From Mesorhizobium sp. NZP2077 (GTDB taxonomy: Bacteria > Pseudomonadota > Alphaproteobacteria > Rhizobiales > Rhizobiaceae), in contig NZ_CP051293.1 in assembly GCF_013170805.1 (NCBI RefSeq), positions 2,672,001-2,736,000 on the forward strand: DNA of 64,000 nucleotides, read 5' to 3'. The notes under the pieces were generated by a model. The model was not told where the DNA came from and searched no databases. It worked only from the letters and a program-made list of their open reading frames with translations. Each line of letters begins with the position of its first letter. Within the stretch, counting starts at the first letter, position 1. Of this stretch, positions 1-9,311 are shown piece by piece. The translations under genes were made by a program, and so were the position numbers.

Positions 1-44
1 GCTTCGACGCTGCACAGTGGAAATGACTGGGATTTGGTGGGTCG

Positions 45-2483
45 ATGCAGACACATGCGCGGGTGGTCGTTGTTGGCGGCGGGTGCGTTGGTGCGGGCAT
101 CCTTTACGGTCTGGCAAAGCGCGGCTGGACCGACGTCGCACTGCTCGAACGCACGCAGTTGACGGCCGGCTCGACCTGGCATGCGGCGGGCCTGGTCCCA
201 TCCTATGCCCGCAACATTAATATCGGCCGGATGATCAACAAGACCATCGAGATCTATGAGGGGCTCGAGGCCGAAACCGGGCAGCCTGTCGGATGGCACA
301 AATGCGGCCAGTTGCGCATCGCCAATTCCAGGGACCGGCTCGACGAGTACAAGAGCTATATGAGCGTCGCCGACGTCCAGGGCATGCGGGCGCATTTGCT
401 GTCGCCGGCGGAGGCGAGGGCGCTGTGCCCGCTTCTCGACAACAAGCATATGCTGGGCGCGCTTTATCATCCCGATGACGGCCATATCGCTCCGGCCGAC
501 GTGACCCATGCCATGGCCAAGGGCGCGCGGGATCTGGGCGCCAAGATCTACCTGAACACCGAGGTCACCGGCTTTCAGCGGACCGCTGCCGGCGAATGGC
601 GGGTCCAGACCAGCAAGGGCGACATCATTTCCGAGCATGTGGTCTGCGCAACCGGCAATTACGCGCGCCAGACCGGCGCGCTGCTCGGCCTCGACATCCC
701 CGCCATCCCGATCCTGCACCAGTACTGGATCACCGAGCCGGTGCCGGAGATCGTGGAGCGCAAGCGTGCGGGACGTCCCGAAATGCCGATCCTGCGCGAC
801 GAGGGTTTCGAGGGTTATCTGCGCGAGGAGGGCGACGGCTTCATGTTCGGCCCCTACGAGCGGACCGAACACCTCAAGCTGTTCGCCGAGGACGGCGTTC
901 CCGCCTGGTTCGGAGCCGATCTCGTCGAAGAGGATTTCGAGGCCGTGTCGTGGAATTGGGAGCAGGCAACGCAGCTTGTGCCGGCGCTGGGACGCGCCGG
1001 GATCAAGGCCAATGTCCGCGGTCCTTTCCAGATGACGGCGGACGAGCTTCCCCTGATGGGGCCGGCCTGGGGCCTGCCCAATGTGTGGCTGGCCGAGGGC
1101 GTGCCGGGCGGCATACTGTGGGGCGGCACGATCGGCTATTACCTGTCGGAGCGGATCGTCGAGGGCGGCAACAGCCTCGACACCTCCGATCTCGACCCAC
1201 GCCGCTTCGGCGACTACGCCAACAAGGCCTGGACGCGCGAGAAGGTCCGCGAGGCCTGGGGCACGCATGCGGAGCAGAAATACCCGGGACAGGACATGCC
1301 CGCCGCCCGACCGCAGAAGACCGCGCCATCCTACGCACGGCTGACCGAGCTCGGTGCGGTCTGGGGCGTTCTCAACGGCTGGGAGATGCCCAACTGGTTC
1401 GCGCCCAGGGGTGTCGAGGCCAAGGACCAGTATAGCTGGCGCTGGACCGCCAAGGGCGTGTTCGTCGGCGAGGAAGTGCAGGCCGTGCGCAACGCCGTCG
1501 GCCTGGTCGAGATGACGCCGATGACCAAGTTCGAAGTGTCGGGGCTAGGCGCGGCTATCTGGCTCGACAGGATCCTCGCCAACCGCTTGCCGGCGACCGG
1601 CCGGGCTGTGCTTGCGCATCACCTCGCGGCGGGAGGCGGCGTGCAGTCGGAATATATGGTGGCGCGCCTTGGTGAAGACAATTTCTATCTCATCTCGACG
1701 CCGCGCGCCGAACGCTGGAATTTCGACGATCTCTCAAAACTGCTTCCGGCCGATGGCAGCGTCGGCCTGAAGAACGTCACCAACGAGCGTGGCTGCTTCA
1801 CGGTCGTCGGGCCGAAGGCGCGCGACGTGCTCCAGCCCCTCACCGAGATCGACCTGTCGAACGGGGCCTTTCCCTGGTTCGGCGTGAAGACCGGTAGCGT
1901 GGCGCTTGCCAGCGACGTGCGGCTGCTGCGCGTCAACTATGAAGGCGAACTCGGATGGGAACTCTATCACCCAATAGCCTACCAGCGGCAATTGCTAGAC
2001 GCGATCCTGAGGGAGGGCGAGAAGCACGGCCTGCGGCTCGTCGGCCTGCATGCGCTGGAATCGCTGCGCCTGGAGAAATCCTACCGCGCCATGTACCGCG
2101 ACATGAACCCGGAGCTCAACGCGCTGGAGAGCGGGCTCGAACGCTTCATCCGCCTCGACAAGGGCGATTTCGTCGGGCGCGATGCGGTGCTGAAATACAG
2201 GGACAAAAACGACCAGCGCCGGTCGGTGACGCTCAGGATAGAGACCGACGGCGCCAGCACGCTTGCCAGCGAGGGCCTTTACATCGGCGGCGAGCTGGTC
2301 GGGCGCATCACATCGGGCGGCTATGGCTACACGCTCGGACATGATGTGGCGCTGGCGCTGCTGCCCGAACGTCTCAGCAAGCCCGGCACGAAGCTCGACG
2401 TGGCCATCCTGGGGGAATGGAAGACCGCTGAAGTCATCGCGGATTCGCCCTACGATCCCAGCTCGGCCAGGGCGCGGATGTAA
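45..2483 (+). CDS. FAD-dependent oxidoreductase fused to GcvT domain (dimethylglycine/sarcosine dehydrogenase type)
   Basis: An 812-residue two-domain enzyme. Residues 7-13 carry the Rossmann dinucleotide motif GGGCVGAG, typical of a DAO-type FAD domain that fills roughly the first 400 residues. The C-terminal half (about 430-800) is an aminomethyltransferase (GcvT/GCV_T_C) fold that would pass the one-carbon unit to tetrahydrofolate. The architecture is that of dimethylglycine or sarcosine dehydrogenases, which oxidatively demethylate N-methylated glycines in the cytoplasm; the exact substrate cannot be read from sequence. The ATG at 45 was chosen because the FAD motif follows within six residues. 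It stands alone in this window; anything upstream lies outside it. Confidence 0.85.
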   Translation: MQTHARVVVVGGGCVGAGILYGLAKRGWTDVALLERTQLTAGSTWHAAGLVPSYARNINIGRMINKTIEIYEGLEAETGQPVGWHKCGQLRIANSRDRLDEYKSYMSVADVQGMRAHLLSPAEARALCPLLDNKHMLGALYHPDDGHIAPADVTHAMAKGARDLGAKIYLNTEVTGFQRTAAGEWRVQTSKGDIISEHVVCATGNYARQTGALLGLDIPAIPILHQYWITEPVPEIVERKRAGRPEMPILRDEGFEGYLREEGDGFMFGPYERTEHLKLFAEDGVPAWFGADLVEEDFEAVSWNWEQATQLVPALGRAGIKANVRGPFQMTADELPLMGPAWGLPNVWLAEGVPGGILWGGTIGYYLSERIVEGGNSLDTSDLDPRRFGDYANKAWTREKVREAWGTHAEQKYPGQDMPAARPQKTAPSYARLTELGAVWGVLNGWEMPNWFAPRGVEAKDQYSWRWTAKGVFVGEEVQAVRNAVGLVEMTPMTKFEVSGLGAAIWLDRILANRLPATGRAVLAHHLAAGGGVQSEYMVARLGEDNFYLISTPRAERWNFDDLSKLLPADGSVGLKNVTNERGCFTVVGPKARDVLQPLTEIDLSNGAFPWFGVKTGSVALASDVRLLRVNYEGELGWELYHPIAYQRQLLDAILREGEKHGLRLVGLHALESLRLEKSYRAMYRDMNPELNALESGLERFIRLDKGDFVGRDAVLKYRDKNDQRRSVTLRIETDGASTLASEGLYIGGELVGRITSGGYGYTLGHDVALALLPERLSKPGTKLDVAILGEWKTAEVIADSPYDPSSARARM

Positions 2484-2667
2484 GGCGCATCTGGTATCAG
2501 GTGTTGCTGTTCCCGGTGCCGCAAAGCTTTCCCGGAACCAGGGCAAGATCGAAGTTCCTGGCTTAGATATGGTATTGTCGCCACCGGGCGCCGTGGCGGC
2601 TCTCGTGTAACTTGTTGGCAAAATCAATCGCTAGGATAATTTGAATTCTCAGTAGCAACGGATCGCA

Positions 2668-4097
2668 ATGACCATCACCCCGGCGCCAATCATCGTCCTC
2701 TTCCGAAACGATCTGCGGGTGTCGGATAACGGTGCGCTCGCGGCCGCCAGCGCCACAGGCAAACCCGTTGTGCCGCTGTTCATTCTTGACGAAGGGCAAC
2801 AGGATGCGCGTCCGGCAGGCGCCGCCAGCCGCTGGTGGCTTCACCATTCGCTTTCAGCGCTGGGAAATTCGCTCGGGCTACTGGGAGCACCGCTCGCCAT
2901 CCGGCAGGGGGCGACGAAAGAAATCGTCGCGGAGACAGCAAGGACTACTGGTGCTGACTCCGTCTTCTGGAACCGGCGATATACTCCCGTGAGCATCGCC
3001 GCCGACACGGCGCTGAAGTCCGAGTTACGCGCAGAGAGGTTTCAGGCAGAAAGCTTCGACGGCTTCCTGCTGCACGAGCCGTCTCGGCTCATGACGCGAT
3101 CGGGCGACTTCTACAAAGTGTTCACGCCCTTCTACAACCGGCTTGCGGAAGACGAATTTCGAGATCCGTTTGACGTGCCGACCTCGATTGTCGCGTGGCA
3201 GGGCAAGCTGACCTCAAACAAGCTCGATGAGTTCAAGCTTCTACCCAAAAGCCCTGATTGGTCGTCCGGCCTTGCCGAACGATGGCAGCCCGGTGAACAA
3301 GGCGCGGCAGACCGGTTGGCGACTTTTCTCGATGATCGGCTCGGCAATTATACCGATAGTCGGAACGTGCCCGGTGTCCAAGGGACCTCGGGGTTGTCAC
3401 CGCATCTCGCGCACGGCGAAATCACACCGTTCCAGATAATGGCGGCCTTGCGGCGCAGGCGCGGTGAAGGCGCACAGACCTTCCGTAAGGAACTCGCTTG
3501 GCGGGAGTTCTCATTCATCTGCTTTTCAATCGGCCAAAGCTGCAAATCGAAAATTTTCGGTCCGAGTTCGATGCATTCGATTGGAGAAGCGCGCCGGCGG
3601 CGCTCAGGGCGTGGCAGTCCGGGCGAACTGGCTATCCCATAGTGGACGCCGGAATGCGTGAACTCTGGCAGACCGGGTGGATGCACAATCGGGTCCGCAT
3701 GATCGCGGCGTCGTTCCTTGTCAAAGACCTTCTCATCGACTGGCGCGATGGCGAGGAATGGTTCTGGGATACGTTGGTGGATGCGGACGCTGCCAACAAT
3801 CCGGCCAGCTGGCAGTGGGTGGCCGGATCAGGCGCCGACGCCGCTCCTTATTTCCGGATTTTCAACCCGATACTTCAGGGTGAGAAATTCGATGCGGATG
3901 GCAGTTACGTCCGGCGCTATGTCCCGGAACTGGCAAAGCTGCCCGACCGGTATGTGCACCGCCCATGGGAAGCTCCCGCTTCAGTTCTGAAGGAGTGCGG
4001 AATCACCATCGGCGAGAATTACCCTTCGCCAATCGTGAACCATTCAGACGCCAGGGAGCGCGCGCTGGCCGCCTACCGCGAGACACGAAGCAATTAG
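2668..4097 (+). pseudogene. phr: deoxyribodipyrimidine photolyase with a single-base frameshift
   Basis: The N-terminal part (2668 to about 3513) reads as a photolyase antenna domain, starting MTITPAPIIVLFRNDLRVSD. It continues into the FAD-binding domain as far as ELAWREFS. The rest of the FAD domain (IHLLFNRPKLQIENF, GYPIVDAGMRELWQTGWMHNR, NNPASWQWVAGSGADAAPYFRIFNP) is in another frame, ending at 4097. The family pattern after REFS is one aromatic residue then H-L-L-F. Here only two bases (3514-3515) sit between the TCA and CAT codons, so one base is missing. Restoring it gives about 476 residues, the normal family length. All conserved motifs are otherwise intact, so the lesion is recent or a sequencing error. 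In other alphaproteobacteria photolyase belongs to the RpoE-ChrR singlet-oxygen regulon, and that pair lies next door. Confidence 0.88.
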
Positions 4098-4182
4098 GAT
4101 CAGTCGCGAACCATCCATCATTATTCGAGGCGAGGAATAGGTCGCGGCAACGTCCAGCAGAGCGGGGCATGGGCAGCGCTCG

Positions 4183-4803
4183 CTAAAGCCTGAGCAGTGG
4201 CTGTATGATGCGGCCAAGCCGGCTTTGAAGCACGATATTGCCCTGGAGTGCTACGATACAGATGCAAGGGTCGCCGTCACATACGGTCGGCTTGTGCTCC
4301 ATCGTCTCGTCGGCCTCGTCGAAGTCGCCAGGGCCATAGCGGCCGAACTGGTGTTCGAATGCGCCTTCAAGCACGCATGTCCATTCGTATCCGGTATGCT
4401 TGTGGTGTGGCAGCTTGGTTCCTGGCGCCGCCTTCAGCATGAACACCTTGATATTCGAGACTTCAGGCACCGACACCGAACGTTGGCGCACACCCGGCCC
4501 GACCCAACGCCATGGCCCAAGCTGGTAGCGGCCAAGTGGTTCTTCGGGCATCTTGTCAGGGGCAGCGGAGTTCTTCTCGATCAGGCGCAACACGTTGCGC
4601 AGCGCACCTGGCTCCAATGACACGGGTGTTGCCTGTTCAAGAAGCTCGCCACCGATCGCCTCGTACCCGCCCTCCTTGCGGCTGCAGGCGGCACACAAGG
4701 ACAGATGCATCGAAACGACAAGCCCGCGCGCTTCATCAAGCGTGCCGGAAGCAAAGGCCGCGAGGGTCTCGTCGGTCGGATGATGGGCAATGGCCTCAGT
4801 CAT
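4183..4803 (-). CDS. chrR: ChrR-family zinc anti-sigma factor with cupin domain
   Basis: A 206-residue protein with the two ChrR domains. The N-terminal zinc anti-sigma domain has an early His (7/8) and the HxxxCxxC motif at H33, C37, C40. The C-terminal cupin has H134, H136, E140 and H170, the same spacing as the cupin zinc ligands of Rhodobacter sphaeroides ChrR. By family knowledge it binds and silences the partner sigma factor and releases it on singlet-oxygen or peroxide stress. Its start overlaps the sigma stop in an ATGA (4800-4803), so the two are translationally coupled. It converges on the photolyase gene. Confidence 0.92.
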   Translation of the reverse strand: MTEAIAHHPTDETLAAFASGTLDEARGLVVSMHLSLCAACSRKEGGYEAIGGELLEQATPVSLEPGALRNVLRLIEKNSAAPDKMPEEPLGRYQLGPWRWVGPGVRQRSVSVPEVSNIKVFMLKAAPGTKLPHHKHTGYEWTCVLEGAFEHQFGRYGPGDFDEADETMEHKPTVCDGDPCICIVALQGNIVLQSRLGRIIQPLLRL

Positions 4804-5351
4804 TTCAGCTCACCAACTCTGTCTCTCAACCTTTGCAAGGCAAGCCTGATCCGCGACTTGACGGTGCCCAGCGGGATGCCGAGGAGATTTGCGATTTCGG
4901 CGTGTGCAAGGCCATCGAAGAATGAGAGGCGAATGACGCGCAACTGTTCATCCGGCAGTGCTACTATCGACGATCTGACATACGCCTCACGCTCGGCGAC
5001 GAGCAGTTGACTCTCAGGCTCGTCATTGTCTTGCTCTTCCAGCATGCCATCTTCCTCGGCCCATGTAGTGGCGCGGCCTTCGCGGCGACTCTCATCGACG
5101 CTGATATTGCGGGCGATCGCATAAACCCAAGCCGACGCAGTCGCTCGCTCGGGATCATATTGTGCAGCCTTGCGCCAAAGTTTGATCAATGTTTCCTGTG
5201 CCAGATCCTCTGCACGGTCACGACTTGCGCCGCGCCGTATCATCATCGCCTTGATGCGCGGCGCATAATGTTCGAACAGTTCCGCGAACGCGTCGCGATC
5301 CTGACTTGCCGCGACACGCCTGATCAGCCGGGCTGGATCGAATTCCACCAT
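4800..5351 (-). CDS. rpoE: ECF RNA polymerase sigma factor, RpoE/ECF11 type
   Basis: A 183-residue ECF sigma factor. Region 2 includes RAEDLAQETLIKLWRKA and SAWVYAIARNISVDESRR; region 4 includes LPDEQLRVIRLSFFDGLAHAEIANLLGIPLGTVKSRIRLALQRLR. Partner ChrR follows with an ATGA overlap, the ECF11 arrangement that controls the singlet-oxygen and photooxidative response. The frame stays open upstream to a GTG at 5426, but that codon lies next to the likely -10 box of its own promoter (5415-5442). ATG 5351 (MVEFDPARLIRRVAAS) is therefore preferred, leaving a leader of roughly 55 bases. Autoregulation is expected from that promoter. Confidence 0.9.
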   Translation of the reverse strand: MVEFDPARLIRRVAASQDRDAFAELFEHYAPRIKAMMIRRGASRDRAEDLAQETLIKLWRKAAQYDPERATASAWVYAIARNISVDESRREGRATTWAEEDGMLEEQDNDEPESQLLVAEREAYVRSSIVALPDEQLRVIRLSFFDGLAHAEIANLLGIPLGTVKSRIRLALQRLRDRVGELK

Positions 5352-5414
5352 CGTTCTGCTATACGCTCTATCCTGCTCCGGCTGGCAAGGCAGCGTTATG
5401 AGTTTCTCGACTCC

Positions 5415-5442
5415 ATTACGCACCACGCAGTCTTTTGGATCA
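5415..5442 (-). promoter_or_regulatory. putative RpoE-dependent promoter of rpoE-chrR
   Basis: On the minus strand TGATCC (5442-5437) is followed after 16 bases by CGTAAT (5420-5415). TGATC-type -35 boxes are known for RpoE of the ChrR class. The same architecture appears in the opposite orientation 69 bases away, which strengthens the call. No transcription start is measured; it would fall near 5408. Confidence 0.6.
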
Positions 5443-5510
5443 CTGATTTCATCCGCTTCTGACTTTCAGATCACTTTTGTTCGGCCAGCCATCCGTTTTT
5501 CAGCGAGTTG

Positions 5511-5538
5511 TGATCCATTTCGGTACGGCAACCGTATT
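5511..5538 (+). promoter_or_regulatory. putative RpoE-dependent promoter, divergent copy
   Basis: TGATCC (5511-5516), a 16-base spacer, then CGTATT (5533-5538). Spacing and boxes match the minus-strand site in front of rpoE. It points toward the unknown protein at 5674 and possibly the second sigma factor at 6591, making them candidate members of the RpoE regulon. Confidence 0.55.
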
Positions 5539-5673
5539 GAAACAGAGATAATCAGAACCCTGTGCTCCGATGGTAGCCCATCAGAAGGCAAGTATGCGTG
5601 GTGATCGCCAGAAGGTGTCGGCCGACGCCAGTTGGCGCACACTGGTCAAGAGTGCAAACGGAAGAGCCTGGAC

Positions 5674-6543
5674 ATGCCAAATGTTGTCTTGATCGTCGGC
5701 AGCGCACCAGATGCGGTTCGATGCGGAGATTGGCCCAGAGCGGCGTTTTCCTCGATTGTCGTCATAAACAATGCCTGGCGCGTGCGGCCTGACTGGGACT
5801 ACCTGATCCACCCTGACGATTTTCCCGATGACCGCCTGCCGAGCGATGAACGTTCCGGAATGGCTTCGATCATAAAGTCGAATGCCTTCGTCCCTGCCCA
5901 GAACGCATTCGGTGGGTTTGTGTATGCGGGCGGCACAATGGCCTTCACCGCTGCCTATTGGGCTCTGAAGGCCCTCAAGCCGGATGTGATGGCGTTCCTG
6001 GGTTGCGATATGATTTATCCCAAAAACGCGCCGACGCATTTCTATGGCGTTGGAACAGCTGACCCGCTGCGCGACGACGTGACATTGAGGGACTTGGAGG
6101 CGAAGTCTGGAAGGCTCTTCGCCAAAGCCCTGCGTTACGGAACAGTCTGTCTGAACCTTTCAAATCTTCCTGAAAGTCGTCTCGCCATACCGCGGGTGAC
6201 CCTGCGGTTTATCGAGCGACTTACCTCGGTTCGGATCAAAGCGCTCAAGGCGATGCTTGAAGGCGCCGTCGATCCGATTTCCATCGAGACCGCCGACACA
6301 CTCGAGGCTGAACTCGGGTATTTTGTTGAACATGGCAGATACTGGGAACACGCGTCGGATTTCGATGAAGCCGCGCTGGAGAAAATCGATCACCGCTGGC
6401 GTTCATCGGTAGACCAACTGCCAGCGTCGGTTGCTCCGAGCGACGCTTGCTGGGGACACGGTCGGGCGCGCAAGGCCGATATTGATCAACAAGAGCATCG
6501 GGTTAGTCGCGACGTCCCCTCTCATCCTGTCGAAGGCGCGTAG
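5674..6543 (+). CDS. conserved-type hypothetical protein, putative RpoE regulon member
   Basis: About 289 residues; no family is recognised with certainty. It opens MPNVVLIVGSAPDAV, a hydrophobic strand plus glycine-rich turn. Then comes VVINNAWRVRPDWDYLIHPDDFP and later FLGCDMIYPKN. This layout recalls nucleotide-sugar-binding or DUF115-like folds, but that is only a resemblance. There is no signal peptide or membrane segment. An in-frame ATG at 5632 is possible; 5674 was chosen because a GGAAG-type ribosome site lies just upstream and the strand-loop motif follows directly. It lies behind the RpoE-like promoter at 5511, and 47 bases before the ECF sigma gene, so the two may be co-transcribed. 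Confidence 0.65.
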   Translation: MPNVVLIVGSAPDAVRCGDWPRAAFSSIVVINNAWRVRPDWDYLIHPDDFPDDRLPSDERSGMASIIKSNAFVPAQNAFGGFVYAGGTMAFTAAYWALKALKPDVMAFLGCDMIYPKNAPTHFYGVGTADPLRDDVTLRDLEAKSGRLFAKALRYGTVCLNLSNLPESRLAIPRVTLRFIERLTSVRIKALKAMLEGAVDPISIETADTLEAELGYFVEHGRYWEHASDFDEAALEKIDHRWRSSVDQLPASVAPSDACWGHGRARKADIDQQEHRVSRDVPSHPVEGA

Positions 6544-6590
6544 GTCGAAGTGGCTGGAGGACAGGAGCCTCTTGGGAGGAGGGCGGCGTC

Positions 6591-7133
6591 ATGCTGACTC
6601 GAGACGAAATAACTAAGCTCATCTTGCGAACGAGCATGCGTGATCGGGCTGCGTTCGATCTACTCTACAAGCATACGTGCGCGAAATTGTTCGGTGTATG
6701 CCTGCGTATTTTGGGAGACAAAGGGGAAGCCGAGGAAGCGCTGCAAGAAGTCTACGTAAAGATATGGACCAAGGCTGATCGATATGCGGCCTCGGACCTC
6801 AGCCCTATCTCCTGGCTTGTAGCGGTTGCCCGTAATCATTCGATCGATCTTATCAGAGCGCGCCGCCCTCCAGCTGTCGACCTGGCGGCGGCGAGCGATA
6901 TAGCCGACACGACCCCGTGGGGCGAGGAATTGCTGATTGAAAGCGACCAGCAGGCCAGTGTTGCCCGATGCATCGACAGCTTGAGCAAGGACAAAGCCGC
7001 AGCGGTCAGGGGCGCGTATCAGGAGGGCGTCTCCTACGCAGAGCTTGCAAAGCGTCACAACGTGCCGCTCAACACAATGCGAACCTGGCTTCGGCATAGC
7101 CTGATCAAACTACGGGCGAGCTTTGAGGAATGA
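6591..7133 (+). CDS. ECF sigma factor, SigK-like, without adjacent anti-sigma gene
   Basis: A 180-residue ECF sigma factor. Region 2 has AFDLLYKHTCAKLFGVCLRILGDKGEAEEALQEVYVKIW, with SWLVAVARNHSIDLIRARR following. Region 4 has GVSYAELAKRHNVPLNTMRTWLRHSLIKLR. Start ATG 6591 has a strong GGGAGGAGGG site at 6574-6583. Relatives of this type are usually followed by a membrane anti-sigma gene of the RskA kind. Here the next gene is on the opposite strand and codes for an ABC ATPase, so the usual partner is missing locally. Control could be transcriptional, through the RpoE-like promoter at 5511. Confidence 0.85.
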   Translation: MLTRDEITKLILRTSMRDRAAFDLLYKHTCAKLFGVCLRILGDKGEAEEALQEVYVKIWTKADRYAASDLSPISWLVAVARNHSIDLIRARRPPAVDLAAASDIADTTPWGEELLIESDQQASVARCIDSLSKDKAAAVRGAYQEGVSYAELAKRHNVPLNTMRTWLRHSLIKLRASFEE

Positions 7134-7173
7134 CTTTAAGAATGGAGCCAGGGCGAGCTTGGCTGTCTTAAGG
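7134..7173. terminator. bidirectional terminator-like hairpin
   Basis: The ends 7134-7141 and 7166-7173 pair (CTTTAAGA with TCTTAAGG) and enclose a second stem AGCCA/TGGCT. It lies directly after the sigma stop codon and before the convergent ABC ATPase gene. Confidence 0.45.
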
Positions 7174-7252
7174 AGATCGTTGTTTGGGTGGACATGCTGA
7201 AGCTCCGGCTGTGGCCAAAAAGTCGGCATTCAGCTTCGTTGTTCGTCCGCTC

Positions 7253-8059
7253 CTACGCCGAGCCTGAGTTCGAAACACTCCTGGCCGACTTTGCCAGTTC
7301 CTGTTCCAGATCCACCAGTTCCTTGCCGCCCGCCATCAGATTGAGCAGCTGATCTCGGGTGATTTCGCCCTTGGCGTAGGTGCCGGTGCTTCTGCCGCGC
7401 TTCAGGAGCGTGAAGCGGTCGCCGACGACATAGGCGTGGTGAACGTTGTGGGAGATGAAGATGACGCCGATGCCGCGTGCCTTGGACTGCACGATGAGCT
7501 TCAGCACCACGGATGCCTGGTGGACGCCCAGCGCCGATGTCGGCTCGTCCAGGATCAGCACCTTGGCGCCGAAATAGACCGCACGCGCAATCGCCAGGCA
7601 TTGGCGTTCGCCGCCCGACAGCGTGCCGACCGGCTGTTCGGGATCGCGCAGCTGGATGCCCATCGCCGACATCTCGTCATAGGCGGTGCGGTTGGCGAAA
7701 TCGGCATCGAACTGGCTGATCGGCCCGAACTTGCGCATCGGCTCGCGCCCGAGGAAGAAGTTGCGCGCCACGCTCATCAGCGGCACAAGCGCCAGGTCCT
7801 GGTAGACGGTTGCAATGCCGCTGTCGCGCGTATCGGCGGGCGAGGCAAAGCGTGTCGGCTTGCCCTGCACGCGGATTTCGCCTTCGTCCGGCGTGTAGAC
7901 GCCCGACAGCGTCTTGATCAGCGTCGATTTGCCGGCGCCATTGTCGCCGAGCAGGCAATGCACCTCGCCGGGGCAGACATCGAAGGACACGTCCTTGAGT
8001 GCCACGACCGAGCCGAAATACTTGCTGACGGACTTCAGTTCGACATAGGGCTCGGCCAT
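7253..8059 (-). CDS. sugar-type ABC transporter ATP-binding protein (FrcA-like, single domain)
   Basis: A 268-residue ATPase with one nucleotide-binding domain: Walker [10 protein letters not shown], signature LSGGERQ, Walker [13 protein letters not shown], and the switch His in FISHN. Ribose-type ATPases usually carry two such domains; a single one is the FrcA arrangement. The ATG at 8059 ([15 protein letters not shown]) overlaps the permease stop by one base, so it is coupled to it. The frame is open further upstream, but only inside the permease gene. Together with the next two genes it forms an importer, here next to inositol/rhizopine-type enzymes, which suggests a cyclitol or related substrate. 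Confidence 0.88.
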   Translation of the reverse strand: MAEPYVELKSVSKYFGSVVALKDVSFDVCPGEVHCLLGDNGAGKSTLIKTLSGVYTPDEGEIRVQGKPTRFASPADTRDSGIATVYQDLALVPLMSVARNFFLGREPMRKFGPISQFDADFANRTAYDEMSAMGIQLRDPEQPVGTLSGGERQCLAIARAVYFGAKVLILDEPTSALGVHQASVVLKLIVQSKARGIGVIFISHNVHHAYVVGDRFTLLKRGRSTGTYAKGEITRDQLLNLMAGGKELVDLEQELAKSARSVSNSGSA

Positions 8060-9156
8060 CACCGGCTCCTCATGGCACGGTTGCGCACATAGCTGTTGAA
8101 CAGCACCGCGATGACCATCATGGCGCCCATGAACAGCTTGAACCAGTCGGTGTCGATGCCGGTGTAGAAAATTCCCATCTGCACGACGCCGAAGATCAGG
8201 GCGCCGAACATGGCGCCGATCGCCGATCCGTAGCCGCCGGTGAGCAGCGTGCCGCCGATGACGACGGCAATGATGGCCTCGAACTCCTTCTGCGTGCCGC
8301 GCAGCGTGTCGGCCGAGCCGGTGACCAGCACCTGGATCGCCGCGAACAGGGCAGCCGCGAGTGCCGTCATGACGAACAGCGTGATCTTGGTGCGCGCCAC
8401 CGGCACGCCGAGATTGCGCGCGGCATTGGCTTCGCCGCCGGCGGCGAAGATCCAGTTGCCGAAGCGGCTGCGCGTCAACAGCCAGGTGCAGGCCAGGGTC
8501 AGCACGATCCACCACACGATCGATACCGGAATGCCCGAGATCGAGGGCAGGCCGTCGGCCCGTTTGCCAATCAGGCCGATGTTCGAAAGCCAGGCGATCA
8601 GGCCGGAAAACACCTGTCCGGAGAACAGGCTGTTGAGCGGATCGTTCTGCGCCAGTTCGTGCACGCCCGACACCTGGGTCCGCCCTGATATGCCGCGTGT
8701 CAGGCCAAGGGTGAGGCCGCGCAGCATGAACAGGCTGCCGAGCGTCACGATGAAGGAGGGCAGTCCGGTCCTGACGACGGCCAGCCCGTTGAGCGCGCCG
8801 ATGCCGCCGCAGACGGCGAAGGTGAACAGCAGCGAAAGCCAGATCGGCCAGCCCCAGAACACGGCAGGGATAGCGATGAGGATGCCGGCAAAGCCGATCA
8901 TCGAGCCGACCGACAGGTCGAACTCGCCGGCGATCATCAGCAGGGCCACGGGGGCGGCGAGAATGCCAAGCTGGGCCGAGACTTCGAGGAAGTTGATGAT
9001 GCCCTTGGCACTGAACAGTCCCGTGCCCCCCGCCGTGATGGCGAAGAAGACGAAGACCAGAACGGTGCCGGCAGCCGCGCCAAGTTCCGGCCTGCTCAAC
9101 AGGCGGCTCAGGCGTGAGACGGACCGGACCCGCTCGTCGCGAATCTCTGAAACCAT
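8059..9156 (-). CDS. sugar-type ABC transporter permease
   Basis: A 365-residue RbsC/FrcC-family inner-membrane permease with many hydrophobic helices. The conserved permease loops are visible: [16 protein letters not shown] near residue 115, and [28 protein letters not shown] in the last third. It lies between the binding-protein gene and the ATPase gene, overlapping the latter by one base. A 155-base gap holding a repeat element separates it from the binding-protein gene. Confidence 0.88.
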   Translation of the reverse strand: MVSEIRDERVRSVSRLSRLLSRPELGAAAGTVLVFVFFAITAGGTGLFSAKGIINFLEVSAQLGILAAPVALLMIAGEFDLSVGSMIGFAGILIAIPAVFWGWPIWLSLLFTFAVCGGIGALNGLAVVRTGLPSFIVTLGSLFMLRGLTLGLTRGISGRTQVSGVHELAQNDPLNSLFSGQVFSGLIAWLSNIGLIGKRADGLPSISGIPVSIVWWIVLTLACTWLLTRSRFGNWIFAAGGEANAARNLGVPVARTKITLFVMTALAAALFAAIQVLVTGSADTLRGTQKEFEAIIAVVIGGTLLTGGYGSAIGAMFGALIFGVVQMGIFYTGIDTDWFKLFMGAMMVIAVLFNSYVRNRAMRSR

Positions 9157-9175
9157 TGCTGCGTGATCCTCACCT

Positions 9176-9272
9176 AGAGCCGTTCATCGTTTCACGGAAA
9201 CGCCGAACGGCTCTATCTCCTTGCTTGACGCAATTCCGGACGGAAAACCGTAAACACTTTTCCTGGAATTGC
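9176..9272. repeat. RIME-like palindromic repeat element
   Basis: Two adjacent inverted repeats. The first pairs AGAGCCGTTC (9176-9185) with GAACGGCTCT (9205-9214). The second runs from GCAATTCC (9230) to GGAATTGC (9272) around GGAAAACCG. The second module recurs at 57909-57952 and 57987-58027. Such palindromes are common intergenic repeats in rhizobia. Within the operon it may stabilise the upstream mRNA segment. Confidence 0.6.
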
Positions 9273-9311
9273 TTGAGTGAAGCGGCCGGGGCCGGACCCC
9301 GGCCGCAAGTA

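Noticed and set aside
5352..5426. longer RpoE start at GTG 5426
   Set aside because: It coincides with the putative promoter of the gene and adds residues without sigma homology.
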